Shown: positions 1-9,797 of the stretch, in pieces
Layout of the letters: every line of letters starts with the position of its first letter
Numbering within the stretch: the stretch's first letter is position 1
NCBI GenBank assembly: GCA_002328075.1
Contig: DCVT01000035.1
Coordinates: 1 to 64,000, forward strand
DNA: 64,000 nt
Reading direction: 5' to 3'
DNA from: Anaerolineales bacterium UBA2181
Lineage (GTDB): Bacteria > Chloroflexota > Anaerolineae > Promineifilales > UBA4811
Translations under genes and position numbers: made by a program
The notes under the pieces: generated by a model
The model's database searches: none
Told to the model about the DNA's origin: nothing
Seen by the model: the letters and a program-made list of their open reading frames with translations, nothing else

Positions 1-697
1 TAGACACCTCGCCTGCCCAGGCAGGTGGCGAGAGCTACCAAAGGTCAACACCTGCACTGCGCGCAGGCGCAAGTGTCAGCCCGGTCCAAACACCCGTGTA
101 ATGGTTGTCTATAAAACGGGTAACTATTCCGGTACAGGTCCGCTGGCCGTGCCACATTCCATTGCAGGACCGCCAGCGGGCCAATCGGACACGCCGCCCC
201 CGACACAGACTTTGTCTGCAGAGGGGGACTATGTCCTGCATCCGGCCAGCCGTGGCGGTGATCACCGCCTTGGTCCCTTCCACATTCAGACCTCGTCAAA
301 GTAGGCGACCATCGCCTCCAAGGAAGCGAGTCCGCACCGGGCAAACCGCGGCCGACGCGCCGACCCGGCCCAGAAAAGCAGTCTGGATTCGGCTGCAAGT
401 GGAAACTGGGGGATCACGCCAACCGGCAGCCCTGGAAGAGCGGGGTGACCTCAAGCAGCAGATCGGCGCCCACTCGTCGGCGCCGGCATCCTGTTGCAGG
501 ATGTCAGGTTGGCAGCCAAGTGGCGATCCAAAAAACCAGATCGTGACACATTCAGTCTTCTGGCCTGGCCGACCCAAGAAGATTGGCGGATACACATCAG
601 ACAAAACGCGGCCGGCACGTCGCCCGATGGGCATCGAATGACGCGCCGGCCGCAAAGAAACTCTCAGCAACGAACGAAACGGTTGAGGGTCCTGGCC
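1..697. other. Stretch without a recognisable gene
   Basis: No reading frame here on either strand looks like a protein I recognise; the frames present are short and have unconvincing compositions. An imperfect inverted repeat lies at about 7-34 (CTCGCC/GGCGAG arms around a TGCC/GGCA core), without a T-run. It may be the end of the leftward transcript that includes the rubrerythrin-like gene, or intergenic space before a gene outside the window. Confidence 0.5.
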
Positions 698-1189
698 CTA
701 GCCACCCCACGGCATCTGGGCGTATTGCTCAAATGCCTGATCGTGCATCCGTTTGAACAGCACTTCGTGGCTGTGCTCCCACCGTGCCAGCATCTCGAGT
801 GTCTTTTTGGCTACACCTTCTGCTTTGCTGGCAGCCTCATCGTAGAACCGAGCAAAGTCGTATTCGATGAGATAGGCCATTCGCAGGACCGGAAGGTCCG
901 GAACCATCGCCTCCAACACAGTCTGGTCCAGCATCTCAGACGATGCACGTTCCGAGAAAAAGCCAGATCTGTCCATCTCCTCGCCCATGGCTGCACTGGG
1001 CGCCAGTCCCTGGTCCAACGCATCAATCTGGCCCTGGATGAAATCGATGTGTTTTTGCTCTTCTTCCGCCAGCTTAAGAAACGCGCCCTGGGCCGCAGCA
1101 TGCGTCAGACGGTGTGCATTCTCCTCAAAGAACCGTTTCCCCTCATACTCCCGCTGCAACGCGTATTCGTAGATTTTCCGTATATCCAT
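698..1189 (-). CDS. Rubrerythrin/ferritin-like diiron protein
   Basis: This 163-residue protein has the two-repeat ferritin-like pattern: an early ExxxxFFEE helix around residues 16-23, then an EEExxH motif near 42-47. The second half contains LIEYDFARFYDEA and WEHSHE. Rubrerythrin-type proteins bind a diiron centre and reduce peroxide in anaerobes. The C-terminal rubredoxin zinc-ribbon of classical rubrerythrin is absent, so it is the short ferritin-like form. It begins with ATG behind a strong GAGAGGAG ribosome site and lies 89 bases downstream of the formate dehydrogenase on the same strand. A CCGCCG/CGGCGG hairpin (1219-1238) sits between the two. An oxidative-protection role for the oxygen-sensitive enzyme is inferred from position only. 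Confidence 0.75.
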   Translation of the reverse strand: MDIRKIYEYALQREYEGKRFFEENAHRLTHAAAQGAFLKLAEEEQKHIDFIQGQIDALDQGLAPSAAMGEEMDRSGFFSERASSEMLDQTVLEAMVPDLPVLRMAYLIEYDFARFYDEAASKAEGVAKKTLEMLARWEHSHEVLFKRMHDQAFEQYAQMPWGG

Positions 1190-1278
1190 GCTAGTCTCCT
1201 CTCAATTCGTTTACCAACCCGCCGCTCAACTCCGGCGGCGAAGGCAGCTTTCGGCTACCCTTCATCTCTTTCAGACAA

Positions 1279-4053
1279 TCAGACTACTTCCACCCTTACC
1301 GCACAGACCTTGTACTCCGGGATCTTGGCGGTTGGGTCCAGGGCACGGTTGGTGAGCAGGTTCACATTCTGATCGGCCGGGAAATGGAAATTCCCAAAAA
1401 CCATCCCCGGCGGTACACGATCGGTGATCCAGGCTTCTGCCTCGATTTGACCGCGCCGCGAAATGACCCGCAGCCGCTGCTTACCGTCAAGACCCATCTT
1501 CTGCGCGTCTTCGGGGTTGATCTCTATGCGCGTCTGGCCGTAGATCTCCATCAAGCCCTTGGCGCGGCGCGTCATCGCCCCACCATGATAGTGATACAGC
1601 ACCCGGCCGGTGTTGAGGAACATCGGATACTCAGCATCTGGCATCTCGGCGGGCGGCGCGTCTTCGATGGGCGCGAATAGGCCTTTTCCCCGGGCGAACT
1701 TGCCGATATGGAGTATGGGGGTGCCTCCGTGGCCGCTGTTTGGCACCGGCCACTGGAAGGTCTCGCCCCTCTCCAACCGCTCCCACGTCGCTCCGGCATA
1801 ACTCGGGGTCAACGCATTGACCTCAGCGAGGATCTCCGACGAGTGAGCGTAATCCCACCCGGCGTAAGGCGCCTCGCCAATCTGGCGCTTGCCTTCCGCC
1901 AGCACCCGCTGGGCCAGTTCACTGATAATTCGCCAGTCCTCGCGCGCTTGGCCAATGGGATCGATGGCCTTTCGCACCAATTGAATTCGTCGCTCGGTAT
2001 TGGTGAACGTGCCCGTCTTTTCCGCAAAGCTGACTCCAGGGAGTAGAACATCCGCGTATTGCGCCGTTTCCGTGGGAAAGATGTCCTGCAACAGGACAAA
2101 GTCACACATTTCCAGGCAGTGCTTCAGGTGATTAACATCAGGATCACTCATGACCGGATCTTCGCCGAGTATATAGAGCGCCCGTATCTTGTCCTCCAAG
2201 GCAGCCGGGATCATCTCGGTCACCGTCAGTCCTACTTTGGGGGACATGGGCGCCCCCCAGGCTGCCTCGAACCGTTCTCGGACCGCGTCGATGGTCACCG
2301 CCTGATATGCCGGATAGACGTTGGGCAGACCACCCATATCACACGCCCCCTGGACATTGTTCTGTCCCCGCAACGGGTTCACCCCGCCGCCAGCGACACC
2401 CATATTGCCTAGGAGCATCTGAAGGTTGGCCAGATCCATCACGTTACGCACACCGGTGGTGTGCTGCGTGATGCCCATTGCCCAGATCACCGCCATGGGC
2501 TTGTTGCACGCCAGGATTTCGGCTGCCTGATACAGCATCTCAATCGGGACACCGGTAATTTCGGACACTACTTCCGGCGTGTACTTGAGAACGACTGCCT
2601 TGAAGGCATCAAAGCCTTCAGTTCGGTCGGCAATGAACTCTTGATCCTCCCAACCTTTCTCCAGAATGATGTTCATCAGACCGTTGATCAGCGCGATGTC
2701 GGTGCCAGGTTGGTGGCGGAGGTGAAGCACGGATACTTCGACAAGATCGATGCGGCGCGGGTCGGCAACCACCACCTTGAGACCGCGAGTCCGCACGGCC
2801 CGACGAATCATACTGCCGAAAACTGGGTGTTGCTCAGTGGTGTTTGATCCGATGACCAGAAGTGATGCCGCGTAATTGGCGACATCAGCCATCGAGTTGG
2901 ACATAGCGCCCGAGCCAAACGCAGTGGCCAGACCGGCCACAGTGCTGCTGTGTCAGAGACGGGCGCAATGATCTATGTTGTTCGTCCCGATCACCTGCCG
3001 CGAAAACTTATTCATCAGGTAGTTTTCTTCGTTGAGGCACTTGGCCGAAGTCAGAACCCCCACGCTGTCCGGTCCATAGGTGTCGCGCGCCGACCGTAGC
3101 TTGGCAGCAGCAATGTTGAGCGCAGTATCCCAGTCCACATCCACCCATTCGCCGCGGTCACGCGGCCTGGCCGAACCTTCCAGCAGGTACCGGCGCACCT
3201 TGGGCTGTGTGAGGCGATCGGGGTGATGGATGAAATCATAGCCATACCGGCCCTTGACGCACAGAGCCATCCCATTGACCGGGGCATCGGGGTTGGAAGT
3301 CACCTGAACCACGCGGCCGTCTTTGACGTTCAGGTCATATTGGCAGCCGACGCCACAGTAGGTGCACGTGGTCATGACCTTTTTCACCTGGTGAGCCCGG
3401 GCCACAGCATGTGACATGCTGTCGCTCAGGGCCCCAGTCGGGCAGTAAGCAGCGCACTGCCCGCACGATTCGCACCGCGCCTCCAACATGGTCACACCGG
3501 GTCCGGCCACGATCTTTTCGTCAAATCCCCGGTAAGCCACGTTCCACACGTGCCGACCCTGGATCTCAGCACACGCCAGCACGCACCTCCGGCACAGGAT
3601 GCACTTGTTAAAGTCGACGCGGACAAAGGGATTGGGGTCACTATCAACAATGTACCTTTTTCCCTTGCTGCCCCATTCGGGGACGGTCACCTGATACTCA
3701 TAAGCCAGGTCCTGCAATTCGCACGAACCACTGCTCGCATCACATACCAAACAGTCCTGTGGATGATTGGCAAGCATCAACTCTAGCGTCCGGCCCCGTG
3801 ACTTGCGCACACGCTCGCTGGCGGTGTGTATGACCATGCCATCGGCAACTGGAAACACACAAGCTGCCTGCAGGAACCGCTGCTTTTCCACCTCGACCAC
3901 GCAGATGCGGCAGTTTCCGGTCGGAGTGAGGTCCCGGTGGTAACACAACGTGGGAATCCGAACGCCCGCCGACTGGGCAACACTGAGGATGGTCTGGCCG
4001 TCTTGGGCCGCAATCTGTTTCCCGTCAACTGTAATGGTGATTTGTTTGCCCAC
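1279..4053 (-). CDS. fdhA: Selenocysteine-containing formate dehydrogenase, catalytic alpha subunit (UGA at 2953-2955 read as Sec)
   Basis: Catalyses formate oxidation or CO2 reduction at a Mo/W bis-pterin centre. Domains in order: NuoG-like [2Fe-2S] (C37, C48, C51, C65); His-Cys [4Fe-4S] (H97, C101, C104, C111); two ferredoxin clusters (C151/154/157/161 and C194/197/200/204); the catalytic-domain cluster (C230, C233, C237, C265); then the molybdopterin domains. The frame is interrupted once, by TGA directly after DHCARL and before HSSTVAGLA. That is the Cys/Sec ligand position of FdhF-type enzymes, so residue 367 is selenocysteine and the full protein is about 924 residues. The GTG start at 4053 has AGAGG/AGGG upstream and lies 12 bases after the NuoEF stop, so the two are one operon. 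Gene callers will wrongly split it into 366- and 553-residue pieces. Confidence 0.92.
2924..2940 (-). promoter_or_regulatory. Bacterial SECIS hairpin for selenocysteine insertion
   Basis: On the coding strand a perfect 6-bp stem (GTGGCC/GGCCAC) closes a GGTCT loop. The loop begins exactly 18 bases after the UGA, the same spacing and loop sequence I recall for the E. coli fdhF SECIS. SelB binds such hairpins with Sec-tRNA. The hairpin also encodes V-A-G-L-A, conserved in the family, so some of the similarity could come from protein conservation. Confidence 0.8.
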
Positions 4054-4065
4054 TGTTCCCTACCT

Positions 4066-5820
4066 CTATGATCCGCATACGCTGGCCGGGCATTCGCCAC
4101 GGGTGTGCGCTTCAAACTCGTCCCGAAACAGCCTGAGTGCCGAGACTACCGCAGTTGCTGCTGTCTGTCCCAAGCCACAAAAAGAGCTATCTACCATGTG
4201 CTCGCCCCAAGTCTCAAGCTCAGTCAGTTTGTCAACCGTGCCCTGACCAGCCGCCAGGTCGGCAAGAATCTGCATCTGTCGCTCGGTGCCGACCCGGCAC
4301 GGAGTGCACTTGCCACAAGACTCGGCTCGGAAAAACGCGGCTACTGATCGGAGATAATCTACGATACAGGTATCGGTGTCCAGCACCACAACATCGCCTG
4401 CGCCAAGCATGGCTCCCGCTGCCATGCACGAGCCGAAATCCAGCGCTGTGTCGAGGAACTCAGGCCCGACGATGGCGCCAGCAGCGCCGCCCAGGTGGCA
4501 TGCCTTGAACGTCGCCGCGCCGCGCATGCCTCCGGCCGGACCCTCGATCAATTGCCGCAGGGTGAGACTGCCGAGCGGTGCCTCCAGGCATCCCGTTCGC
4601 TTGACATGGCCCGAAATCGGGAACAATTTGGTGCCGGGGGCTTTGTCCGTACCCACTGCCCGGTACCATTGGGCTCCGTGAAGGATGATCCCAGGTACGT
4701 TCCACAAGGTTTCAACGTTATTGACCAGTGTAGCTCGGCTGAACAGCCCATTGGTCGTCGGATAAGGAGGTCGCAGTCGCGGTTCGCCCCGTTTCCCTTC
4801 CAGGCTCTCGATCAATGCGGTCTCCTCGCCGCAGATATAGGCTCCGGCGCCACGGTGCAAATGAACGTGAAAGCCGAAACCGGTAGACATGATGTTATCA
4901 CCCAGATAACCGGCCACCTCAGCAGCGTGAATTGAATGCTGGAGCAGTTCAGCCTGCTGGGCATATTCTCCGCGGATATAAATGTAGCCCTCGTGAGCGC
5001 CAATGGCATAGCCCGCGATGGCCATCGCCTCCAACAACTGATGCGGGTCACCCTCGATCAGGATACGATCCTTGAACGTTCCGGGTTCGGACTCGTCGGC
5101 GTTGCACACCACATACGCTATGTCTCCGGTGCTCTTGGAGCCGGCAGCGGTGAAACGCATCTTGAGGCCGGCTGGGAACCCGGCGCCGCCCCGCCCCTGC
5201 AGACCAGAATTGACCAGTTCGCTGATCACTTGCTCCGGCGTCATCGTGGTCAGTGCCTTGCGGAGAGCCTGGTAGGCACCTGCGCCGACTGCATCCGCCA
5301 ATGATTCCGGCTTTATCTTGCCAATTCGCCGCATCAATGCATGCGCTTGGTCGTCCAATTCGATGCCGATGATCTCATCGCACAGGCTGAACGCGACCGG
5401 TGGTTCGCCCTGCAAAATGCCCGGGACTAGGAGCGGCGTGACATGACGGTACAAGACCCCGTCATCGGTCAATACCACCGGCCCACAACCACACTGGCCG
5501 ATGCAGCTTGTGCGCCTGACCTCAACCCCGGCCCGCTCCAGCGCCCCGCTAACTGCCGCAGCACCCATTGCGTGGCACGGGCCGTCACCACAGACATACA
5601 CGACCTCAAGTGGCTTGGCACCCACGTGCCACATCGAGTAGAACGTGGCGGCACCAAACACCTCGGCCGGAGGCAGGCGGAAATGCGCCGCCACAGCCTC
5701 GATGGCCGCCTGGGGAAGATAGCCGATCTCCGCGTTCAACACGTCGAGCGCGGGCAACAACTCCGCGCGGTCCGGCGGGATCTCGGACAAGACCTGAATA
5801 GCTTGTTCAAAATGACCCAT
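4066..5820 (-). CDS. NuoE-NuoF fusion, NAD(P)H-oxidising/reducing subunit of the formate dehydrogenase
   Basis: A 584-residue fusion. Residues 1 to about 150 are a NuoE (24 kDa) thioredoxin-like [2Fe-2S] domain with VCGDGPC and CIGQCGCGP. The rest is NuoF (51 kDa), with the GRGGAGFPAG FMN/NAD(H) segment, ICGEETALIESLEGKRGEPR and the [4Fe-4S] motif CGKCTPCRVGT. It would pass electrons between NAD(P) and FdhA, as in soluble NAD-linked or bifurcating formate dehydrogenases. I start it at the ATG at 5820 because GAAGGAG lies 8 bases upstream and homology begins there; a longer frame back to 5922 has no family-like sequence. Bifurcation cannot be decided from sequence. Confidence 0.88.
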   Translation of the reverse strand: MGHFEQAIQVLSEIPPDRAELLPALDVLNAEIGYLPQAAIEAVAAHFRLPPAEVFGAATFYSMWHVGAKPLEVVYVCGDGPCHAMGAAAVSGALERAGVEVRRTSCIGQCGCGPVVLTDDGVLYRHVTPLLVPGILQGEPPVAFSLCDEIIGIELDDQAHALMRRIGKIKPESLADAVGAGAYQALRKALTTMTPEQVISELVNSGLQGRGGAGFPAGLKMRFTAAGSKSTGDIAYVVCNADESEPGTFKDRILIEGDPHQLLEAMAIAGYAIGAHEGYIYIRGEYAQQAELLQHSIHAAEVAGYLGDNIMSTGFGFHVHLHRGAGAYICGEETALIESLEGKRGEPRLRPPYPTTNGLFSRATLVNNVETLWNVPGIILHGAQWYRAVGTDKAPGTKLFPISGHVKRTGCLEAPLGSLTLRQLIEGPAGGMRGAATFKACHLGGAAGAIVGPEFLDTALDFGSCMAAGAMLGAGDVVVLDTDTCIVDYLRSVAAFFRAESCGKCTPCRVGTERQMQILADLAAGQGTVDKLTELETWGEHMVDSSFCGLGQTAATAVVSALRLFRDEFEAHTRGECPASVCGS

Positions 5821-5922
5821 ACTGCTGCTCCTTCGTATCGACTGCTGTCGAGTCGCCGGCCTTCCCGGCCATCGCACCGTCCGGTGTGAAGCCAGCCTTG
5901 GTCGGCTGTGTCCGCTCGGCAT

Positions 5923-5951
5923 AGTATATCACAGCAATACACCATTGCCAC
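5923..5951 (-). promoter_or_regulatory. Promoter of the formate dehydrogenase operon
   Basis: On the minus strand, -35 GTGGCA (5946-5951), a 17-base spacer and -10 TATACT (5923-5928) precede the NuoEF start by about 100 bases. No Fnr- or FhlA-type palindrome was obvious. Confidence 0.5.
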
Positions 5952-6043
5952 TGAACTGTATCAGGTTTACATTGTGACTGGGCTCACAAAACCGCCCATA
6001 TCCCTAGCGCGCGGCGGCAGCAGCCAACAAGAGGAGAATCCTA

Positions 6044-6775
6044 TCAACGGAGTTCGTATCCGGCACCCTCTGCTTGGCGGAACGCAGTGACCTGCTGGCG
6101 AACCCAGTCGCGCCAGGCTTCCATGCCAACTCCCGTCTTGCAGGAGACGGGAAAGAACGCCAGGCCAGGGTTCAGCGCCTCCACACCGTGCCTAAAATAG
6201 GCCATATCAAAATCAAAGGCATCCAGCACATCCACTTTGTTGAGCACCACAGCATCCGCCCCCAGGTACATTACGGGATACTTGTAGGGCTTGTCCGCCC
6301 CCTCTGGAACACTGGCAATCAGCACATTCCTGTGGACACCCAGTCGAAAACCGGACGGGCAGACCAGGTTGCCCACGTTTTCCACAATCAGCAAGTCTAG
6401 TACCGCCAAATCCAACTGCTCCAGCGCGCATCGCATCATGGCTGCGTCGAGGTGGCAGGCCCCACCCGTGTTGATTTGCACGGCCGGCACGCCCATTGCC
6501 GCCACCCGATCGGCGTCTATGCTGGTCGCCAGATCCCCATCCACCCCGGCAATCCGGTACTCGGCTCTCAGCGCCGCAACCGTCGACAGGATCAGGCTGG
6601 TTTTCCCGGCCCCGGGTGACGCCATCAAATTGATTGCCAACACACCAGCTCGGTTCAACGCAGTGCGATTTGCCAGCGCAATCTCGTCGTTGGCGCCAAG
6701 TATCTGCTCGCCCAACGACACGGTTCTGACCATGGATCGACCATCTCCGGTAGTCTGTGCCAACGACTTGATCAC
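6044..6775 (-). CDS. hypB: HypB, GTPase for nickel insertion into hydrogenase-type enzymes
   Basis: HypB delivers nickel with HypA to [NiFe] hydrogenase (and sometimes other nickel enzymes). Visible motifs are the P-loop ASPGAGKTS near residue 53, the DGDLATSIDADR switch/metal region, the INTGGACHLDA nickel/zinc-binding segment and the guanine-specificity NKVD. No His-rich N-terminal nickel-storage stretch is present. The GTG start at 6775 overlaps the hypA stop (GTGA), implying coupling. An ATG at 6733, which gives the family-like start MVRTVSLGEQILGANDEIA, is an equally credible start. No hydrogenase structural gene is in the window. Confidence 0.9.
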   Translation of the reverse strand: MIKSLAQTTGDGRSMVRTVSLGEQILGANDEIALANRTALNRAGVLAINLMASPGAGKTSLILSTVAALRAEYRIAGVDGDLATSIDADRVAAMGVPAVQINTGGACHLDAAMMRCALEQLDLAVLDLLIVENVGNLVCPSGFRLGVHRNVLIASVPEGADKPYKYPVMYLGADAVVLNKVDVLDAFDFDMAYFRHGVEALNPGLAFFPVSCKTGVGMEAWRDWVRQQVTAFRQAEGAGYELR

Positions 6776-7107
6776 TGAACCTCAATGCTTTCCAGACGGA
6801 ACTCGCGGCCGGTCATGATGATCACTCGCCGACCGCCACAGTTTGGACAATCGAATGTCCGACCATCTGGCGCAAACTCGTGACCACAGTCTCCACATCG
6901 CAGTCGAGTTGGCACACGGCTGACGCAGAGAGTAGAACCTTCCGCCCGGGTTTCACGGGTGATGATATCCCAGTAGAACTGCACCGATTCGCTCAGGATG
7001 CCCGTCAGATCGCCCACAATAAGGTTGAGTTTTGTGATGCGGCTCGCACCGTCGGCATGTCTGAGAGCGATTTCTAGAATCCTTTGCGTCACAGCCAGTT
7101 CGTGCAC
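6772..7107 (-). CDS. hypA: HypA, nickel metallochaperone
   Basis: A 111-residue HypA. I chose the GTG at 7107 because it gives the N-terminus M-H-E, and His2 is the conserved nickel ligand; the upstream TTG at 7113 would bury it. The zinc site is CGDCGHEF followed by CPNCGG. HypA hands nickel to the target enzyme together with HypB, whose gene overlaps it by 4 bases. Its promoter must lie in the 160-base divergent gap shared with the nitroreductase gene. Confidence 0.88.
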   Translation of the reverse strand: MHELAVTQRILEIALRHADGASRITKLNLIVGDLTGILSESVQFYWDIITRETRAEGSTLCVSRVPTRLRCGDCGHEFAPDGRTFDCPNCGGRRVIIMTGREFRLESIEVQ

Positions 7108-7267
7108 GGCCAACCAACCTCGCCAACCAGCCTGTCAGGCCATTCTACCACGATTCCTGGACAAGACGAGCTGGTCACCGCACACGATTCCCTTGCCTGG
7201 AAGCGCCATATCACGTAAGATTGCCGGCACGACACCAACCACACACATCGAGACTATGGAGATAGGT

Positions 7268-7774
7268 ATGGATCCAAGGTTACACCTTCTTTTCTCTCGC
7301 CGCTCGGTCCGGCGGTTCACGGCGGAGCCGGTGAACCATCAGGAGATTGAGGCCCTGTTGCAGGCAGGAATGGCTGCGCCGTCGGCCAGCAATGTCCGTC
7401 CATGGCATCTGGTGACGGTGACAAACAGGTCGACACTGGCCGCACTTGCAGAGGCCCACCCGAATGGCAAGATGACTGCGCATGCGGCCGTGGCCATTGT
7501 CGTTTGTGGCGATCCAGTTGCCTCGCCCCGATACTGGGTGCAGGACTGCTCCGCTGTGACCGAGAACATCCTGTTAGCGGCCACCGCTCTCGGTTTGGGA
7601 TCTGTCTGGTTGGGTTGCCACCCCAACACCGACCGGGAGGTTGCCATCCGCGCGGCATTAGGTATCCCTGAGCAGATTGGCGTCTTGAGCCTGATAGCCA
7701 TCGGCCGTCCGGCTGAGCACCCGTCCGCACGGACGCAGTACGACGAGGCTCGCGACCACCGCGAGCGTTGGTAA
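7268..7774 (+). CDS. Nitroreductase-family flavoprotein
   Basis: A 168-residue FMN-dependent nitroreductase-like protein: N-terminal SRRSVRRF, then AAPSASNVRPWHLVTV (FMN/phosphate-binding region), and GLGSVWLG late in the domain. Members reduce nitro groups, quinones or flavins with NAD(P)H as homodimers. The start at 7268 follows GGAG by a few bases; an alternative ATG lies at 7256. It lies 41 bases upstream of a flavin reductase-like gene on the same strand. The natural substrate cannot be read from sequence. Confidence 0.85.
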   Translation: MDPRLHLLFSRRSVRRFTAEPVNHQEIEALLQAGMAAPSASNVRPWHLVTVTNRSTLAALAEAHPNGKMTAHAAVAIVVCGDPVASPRYWVQDCSAVTENILLAATALGLGSVWLGCHPNTDREVAIRAALGIPEQIGVLSLIAIGRPAEHPSARTQYDEARDHRERW

Positions 7775-7815
7775 GCAATCCGCCTTGTCCAACCCCCTTA
7801 CCTTCGGAGAGAGAT

Positions 7816-8334
7816 ATGAACCGCAAGACCGTTCCGTTTTCTTACCAATTTGAAGAGACCATGCGACAATTGGGCAGCGACGGCCTGCTGCTCGCAGCGA
7901 CCAAACCCAGTGGTGGGTCCAACTTGATGACCATTGGATGGGGAGCGTTGGGGCTTGTGTGGGGTCTGCCAACGTTCGTTGTCCTGGTCCGGCCCTCACG
8001 CTTCACCTATGAGTTCATCGAGGCTGCCGGTGAGTTCACGGTGAACGTTCCGACCCCAGCGATGAGCGACATGGTCCTTTTCTGTGGCAGCCAAAGCGGC
8101 CGGGACGTGGACAAGATAGCCCGTTTCGGTTTGCGCGTGAGCCGGGGGCATACCGTGCAATCCGTGACGCTGGACGCCTGTCCATTGGTGTACGAATGCC
8201 GGGTGGTGCAAAAGAACGATATCCTGCCCGGGTCGTTGGATGCCGGCATCTTGGCCCGTTTTTATCCAGGTGGAGATTTCCACCGTGCATACTATGGTGA
8301 GATCCTGGGCACCTTTGCGGCTGATCCTGAATGA
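7816..8334 (+). CDS. Flavin reductase-like domain protein
   Basis: A 172-residue protein of the flavin reductase-like, FMN-binding split-barrel family. It has MTIGWGALGLVWGLPTFVVLVRPSRFTYEFIE, the usual core, and then EFTVNVP. Relatives reduce or bind FMN. Start ATG at 7816 after GGAGAGAG. Its stop overlaps the next start (ATGA), so nitroreductase, flavin reductase and methyltransferase form one small operon. Confidence 0.8.
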   Translation: MNRKTVPFSYQFEETMRQLGSDGLLLAATKPSGGSNLMTIGWGALGLVWGLPTFVVLVRPSRFTYEFIEAAGEFTVNVPTPAMSDMVLFCGSQSGRDVDKIARFGLRVSRGHTVQSVTLDACPLVYECRVVQKNDILPGSLDAGILARFYPGGDFHRAYYGEILGTFAADPE

Positions 8335-9113
8335 TCGGAGCCTGCTTGACGGCCGACCTTTACGACCGGCTTGCGCCGTATTACGACGTGATAAACGCCA
8401 GCCAGACGGCTGACCTGGCCATGTACCTGGCGCTGGCGCAAGAGGCCGCCGGAGCGGTGCTGGTCTTGGGGTGCGGCAGCGGCCGCGTGGTGGCTCCGTT
8501 GGCGCAAGCTGGACGTGAGGTCGTAGGCCTGGACAATTCGGCGGCCATGTTGGACCGAGCACAGCAGCGTCTGAACTTCCTGTCTCTGCATGCTGAACTG
8601 ATCGCCGGAGATATGACCGATTTCGACCTCGGCCGGCAGTTCGGGTTGATCCTGGTTCCGTTCAACGCCTGGATGCACCTGACGGACCATCAATCTCAGG
8701 ACAGCGCCCTGCGCTGTATCGCCGCACACCTGACTCCTGGCGGAAGGCTCATCATTGACATCCCGGCCCCAGCCACCATTGTTGAGGCAGACCATGATCG
8801 AGCGCTTACCCTGGAGGGCATTTTTGATCTGCCGGAGACGGCGGAGACGCTCCTGCAGTTCGCCAGCACCGATTTGGACGCGGAGCGCCAGTGCCTGCAC
8901 GTCACCTGGATCTATGACCGGGTGAGCCAAACTGGAGCGCTTCACCGAACCGTCGTGCCGATGAAGCTCAAGTACGTCTTCCCGACCCAGGTGGAACCGC
9001 TCCTGTGCCAGGCCGGACTCCGTCTAGGACACCTATGGGGAGATTACCGGCGCACACCTCACACGCCCGGCGCCGAGCGGTTGGTGATCGTGGGAATCAA
9101 AACTGTCACCTGA
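8331..9113 (+). CDS. Class I SAM-dependent methyltransferase
   Basis: A 260-residue protein with motif I VLVLGCGSGRVVAPLAQAG near residue 43, an acidic VGLDNS after beta 2 and an AGDMTDFDL segment. The N-terminus YDRLAPYYDVI is common in small-molecule methyltransferases. It overlaps the flavin reductase stop by 4 bases. The substrate is unknown. Confidence 0.8.
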   Translation: MIGACLTADLYDRLAPYYDVINASQTADLAMYLALAQEAAGAVLVLGCGSGRVVAPLAQAGREVVGLDNSAAMLDRAQQRLNFLSLHAELIAGDMTDFDLGRQFGLILVPFNAWMHLTDHQSQDSALRCIAAHLTPGGRLIIDIPAPATIVEADHDRALTLEGIFDLPETAETLLQFASTDLDAERQCLHVTWIYDRVSQTGALHRTVVPMKLKYVFPTQVEPLLCQAGLRLGHLWGDYRRTPHTPGAERLVIVGIKTVT

Positions 9114-9130
9114 ACCGCACCCATCTCGCC

Positions 9131-9754
9131 TCATTCCAGGCCGGCTATCTCCAGCGTCATTCGCTCAAAGAAACCAGCCATAAAGAGGTGACGTCCGGCC
9201 GCGATCTGCCGGCCGGTGGGTGTGTAGAGCCGGTCCTTGATCTTGACCAGCTTGGTATGGTACTCGTGATGGGCACTGTGCCGTTCGCCAGTTGCCAGGC
9301 CTGCTACGAACTCGGCCGAGACCGGCGCCCACATGGGCTGGCCCAGCCTTGCCCCATGCACAAATGCCCGGGCGATACCGACCGCTCCAATCGCGTCCAA
9401 TTTGTCAGCATCGTACAGACACATGGCCTCCAACGTCTGGTGCGCGTCCTCGGGCACGCGAAAGCGGTGCGACCGGATGCAGTGAGCTACGGCGGCTGCC
9501 TGGCCCTCCGGGACGCCCAGATGGGCGAGTATTTCCAGCGCCCGCTGGGCACCGACCAGATGATGCACCTCGCGTTGTGGACCGTCTGACGCCAGGTCAT
9601 GCAGCAATGCGGCAGCGCGCACTATGGCGACGTCTGCACCTTCCGCTTGTGCAATTTGGTGTGCCAGAGCGGTCACGCGCAGCACGTGGTCAAAAGCGTG
9701 GGCAGTGCCGCCGTCCTCGAGGTAATACGGCCGCGCTTGGTCAACAGTGATCAT
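9131..9754 (-). CDS. HD-domain phosphohydrolase
   Basis: A 207-residue HD-superfamily protein similar to the YpgQ/YedJ type: an early His in AHAFDHVLRV (near 19-24), the metal-binding HD in ALLHDLAS and the late Asp in YDADKLDAIGAVGIARAF. Such enzymes hydrolyse nucleotides or other phosphate compounds using a divalent metal. It is a single gene with its own promoter just beyond the groEL terminator. Confidence 0.82.
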   Translation of the reverse strand: MITVDQARPYYLEDGGTAHAFDHVLRVTALAHQIAQAEGADVAIVRAAALLHDLASDGPQREVHHLVGAQRALEILAHLGVPEGQAAAVAHCIRSHRFRVPEDAHQTLEAMCLYDADKLDAIGAVGIARAFVHGARLGQPMWAPVSAEFVAGLATGERHSAHHEYHTKLVKIKDRLYTPTGRQIAAGRHLFMAGFFERMTLEIAGLE

Positions 9755-9797
9755 GTTGGTTCCCGGAATGACGTCTCACGCCATCCAGCTGCAACCC

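Noticed and set aside
494..1372. A 292-residue frame on the plus strand
   Set aside because: It is antisense to the rubrerythrin-like gene and the end of fdhA, with no family-like sequence.
1279..4053. Formate dehydrogenase as a pseudogene split into two pieces
   Set aside because: The only interruption is UGA at the Sec position with a SECIS hairpin, so it is best read as a selenoprotein.
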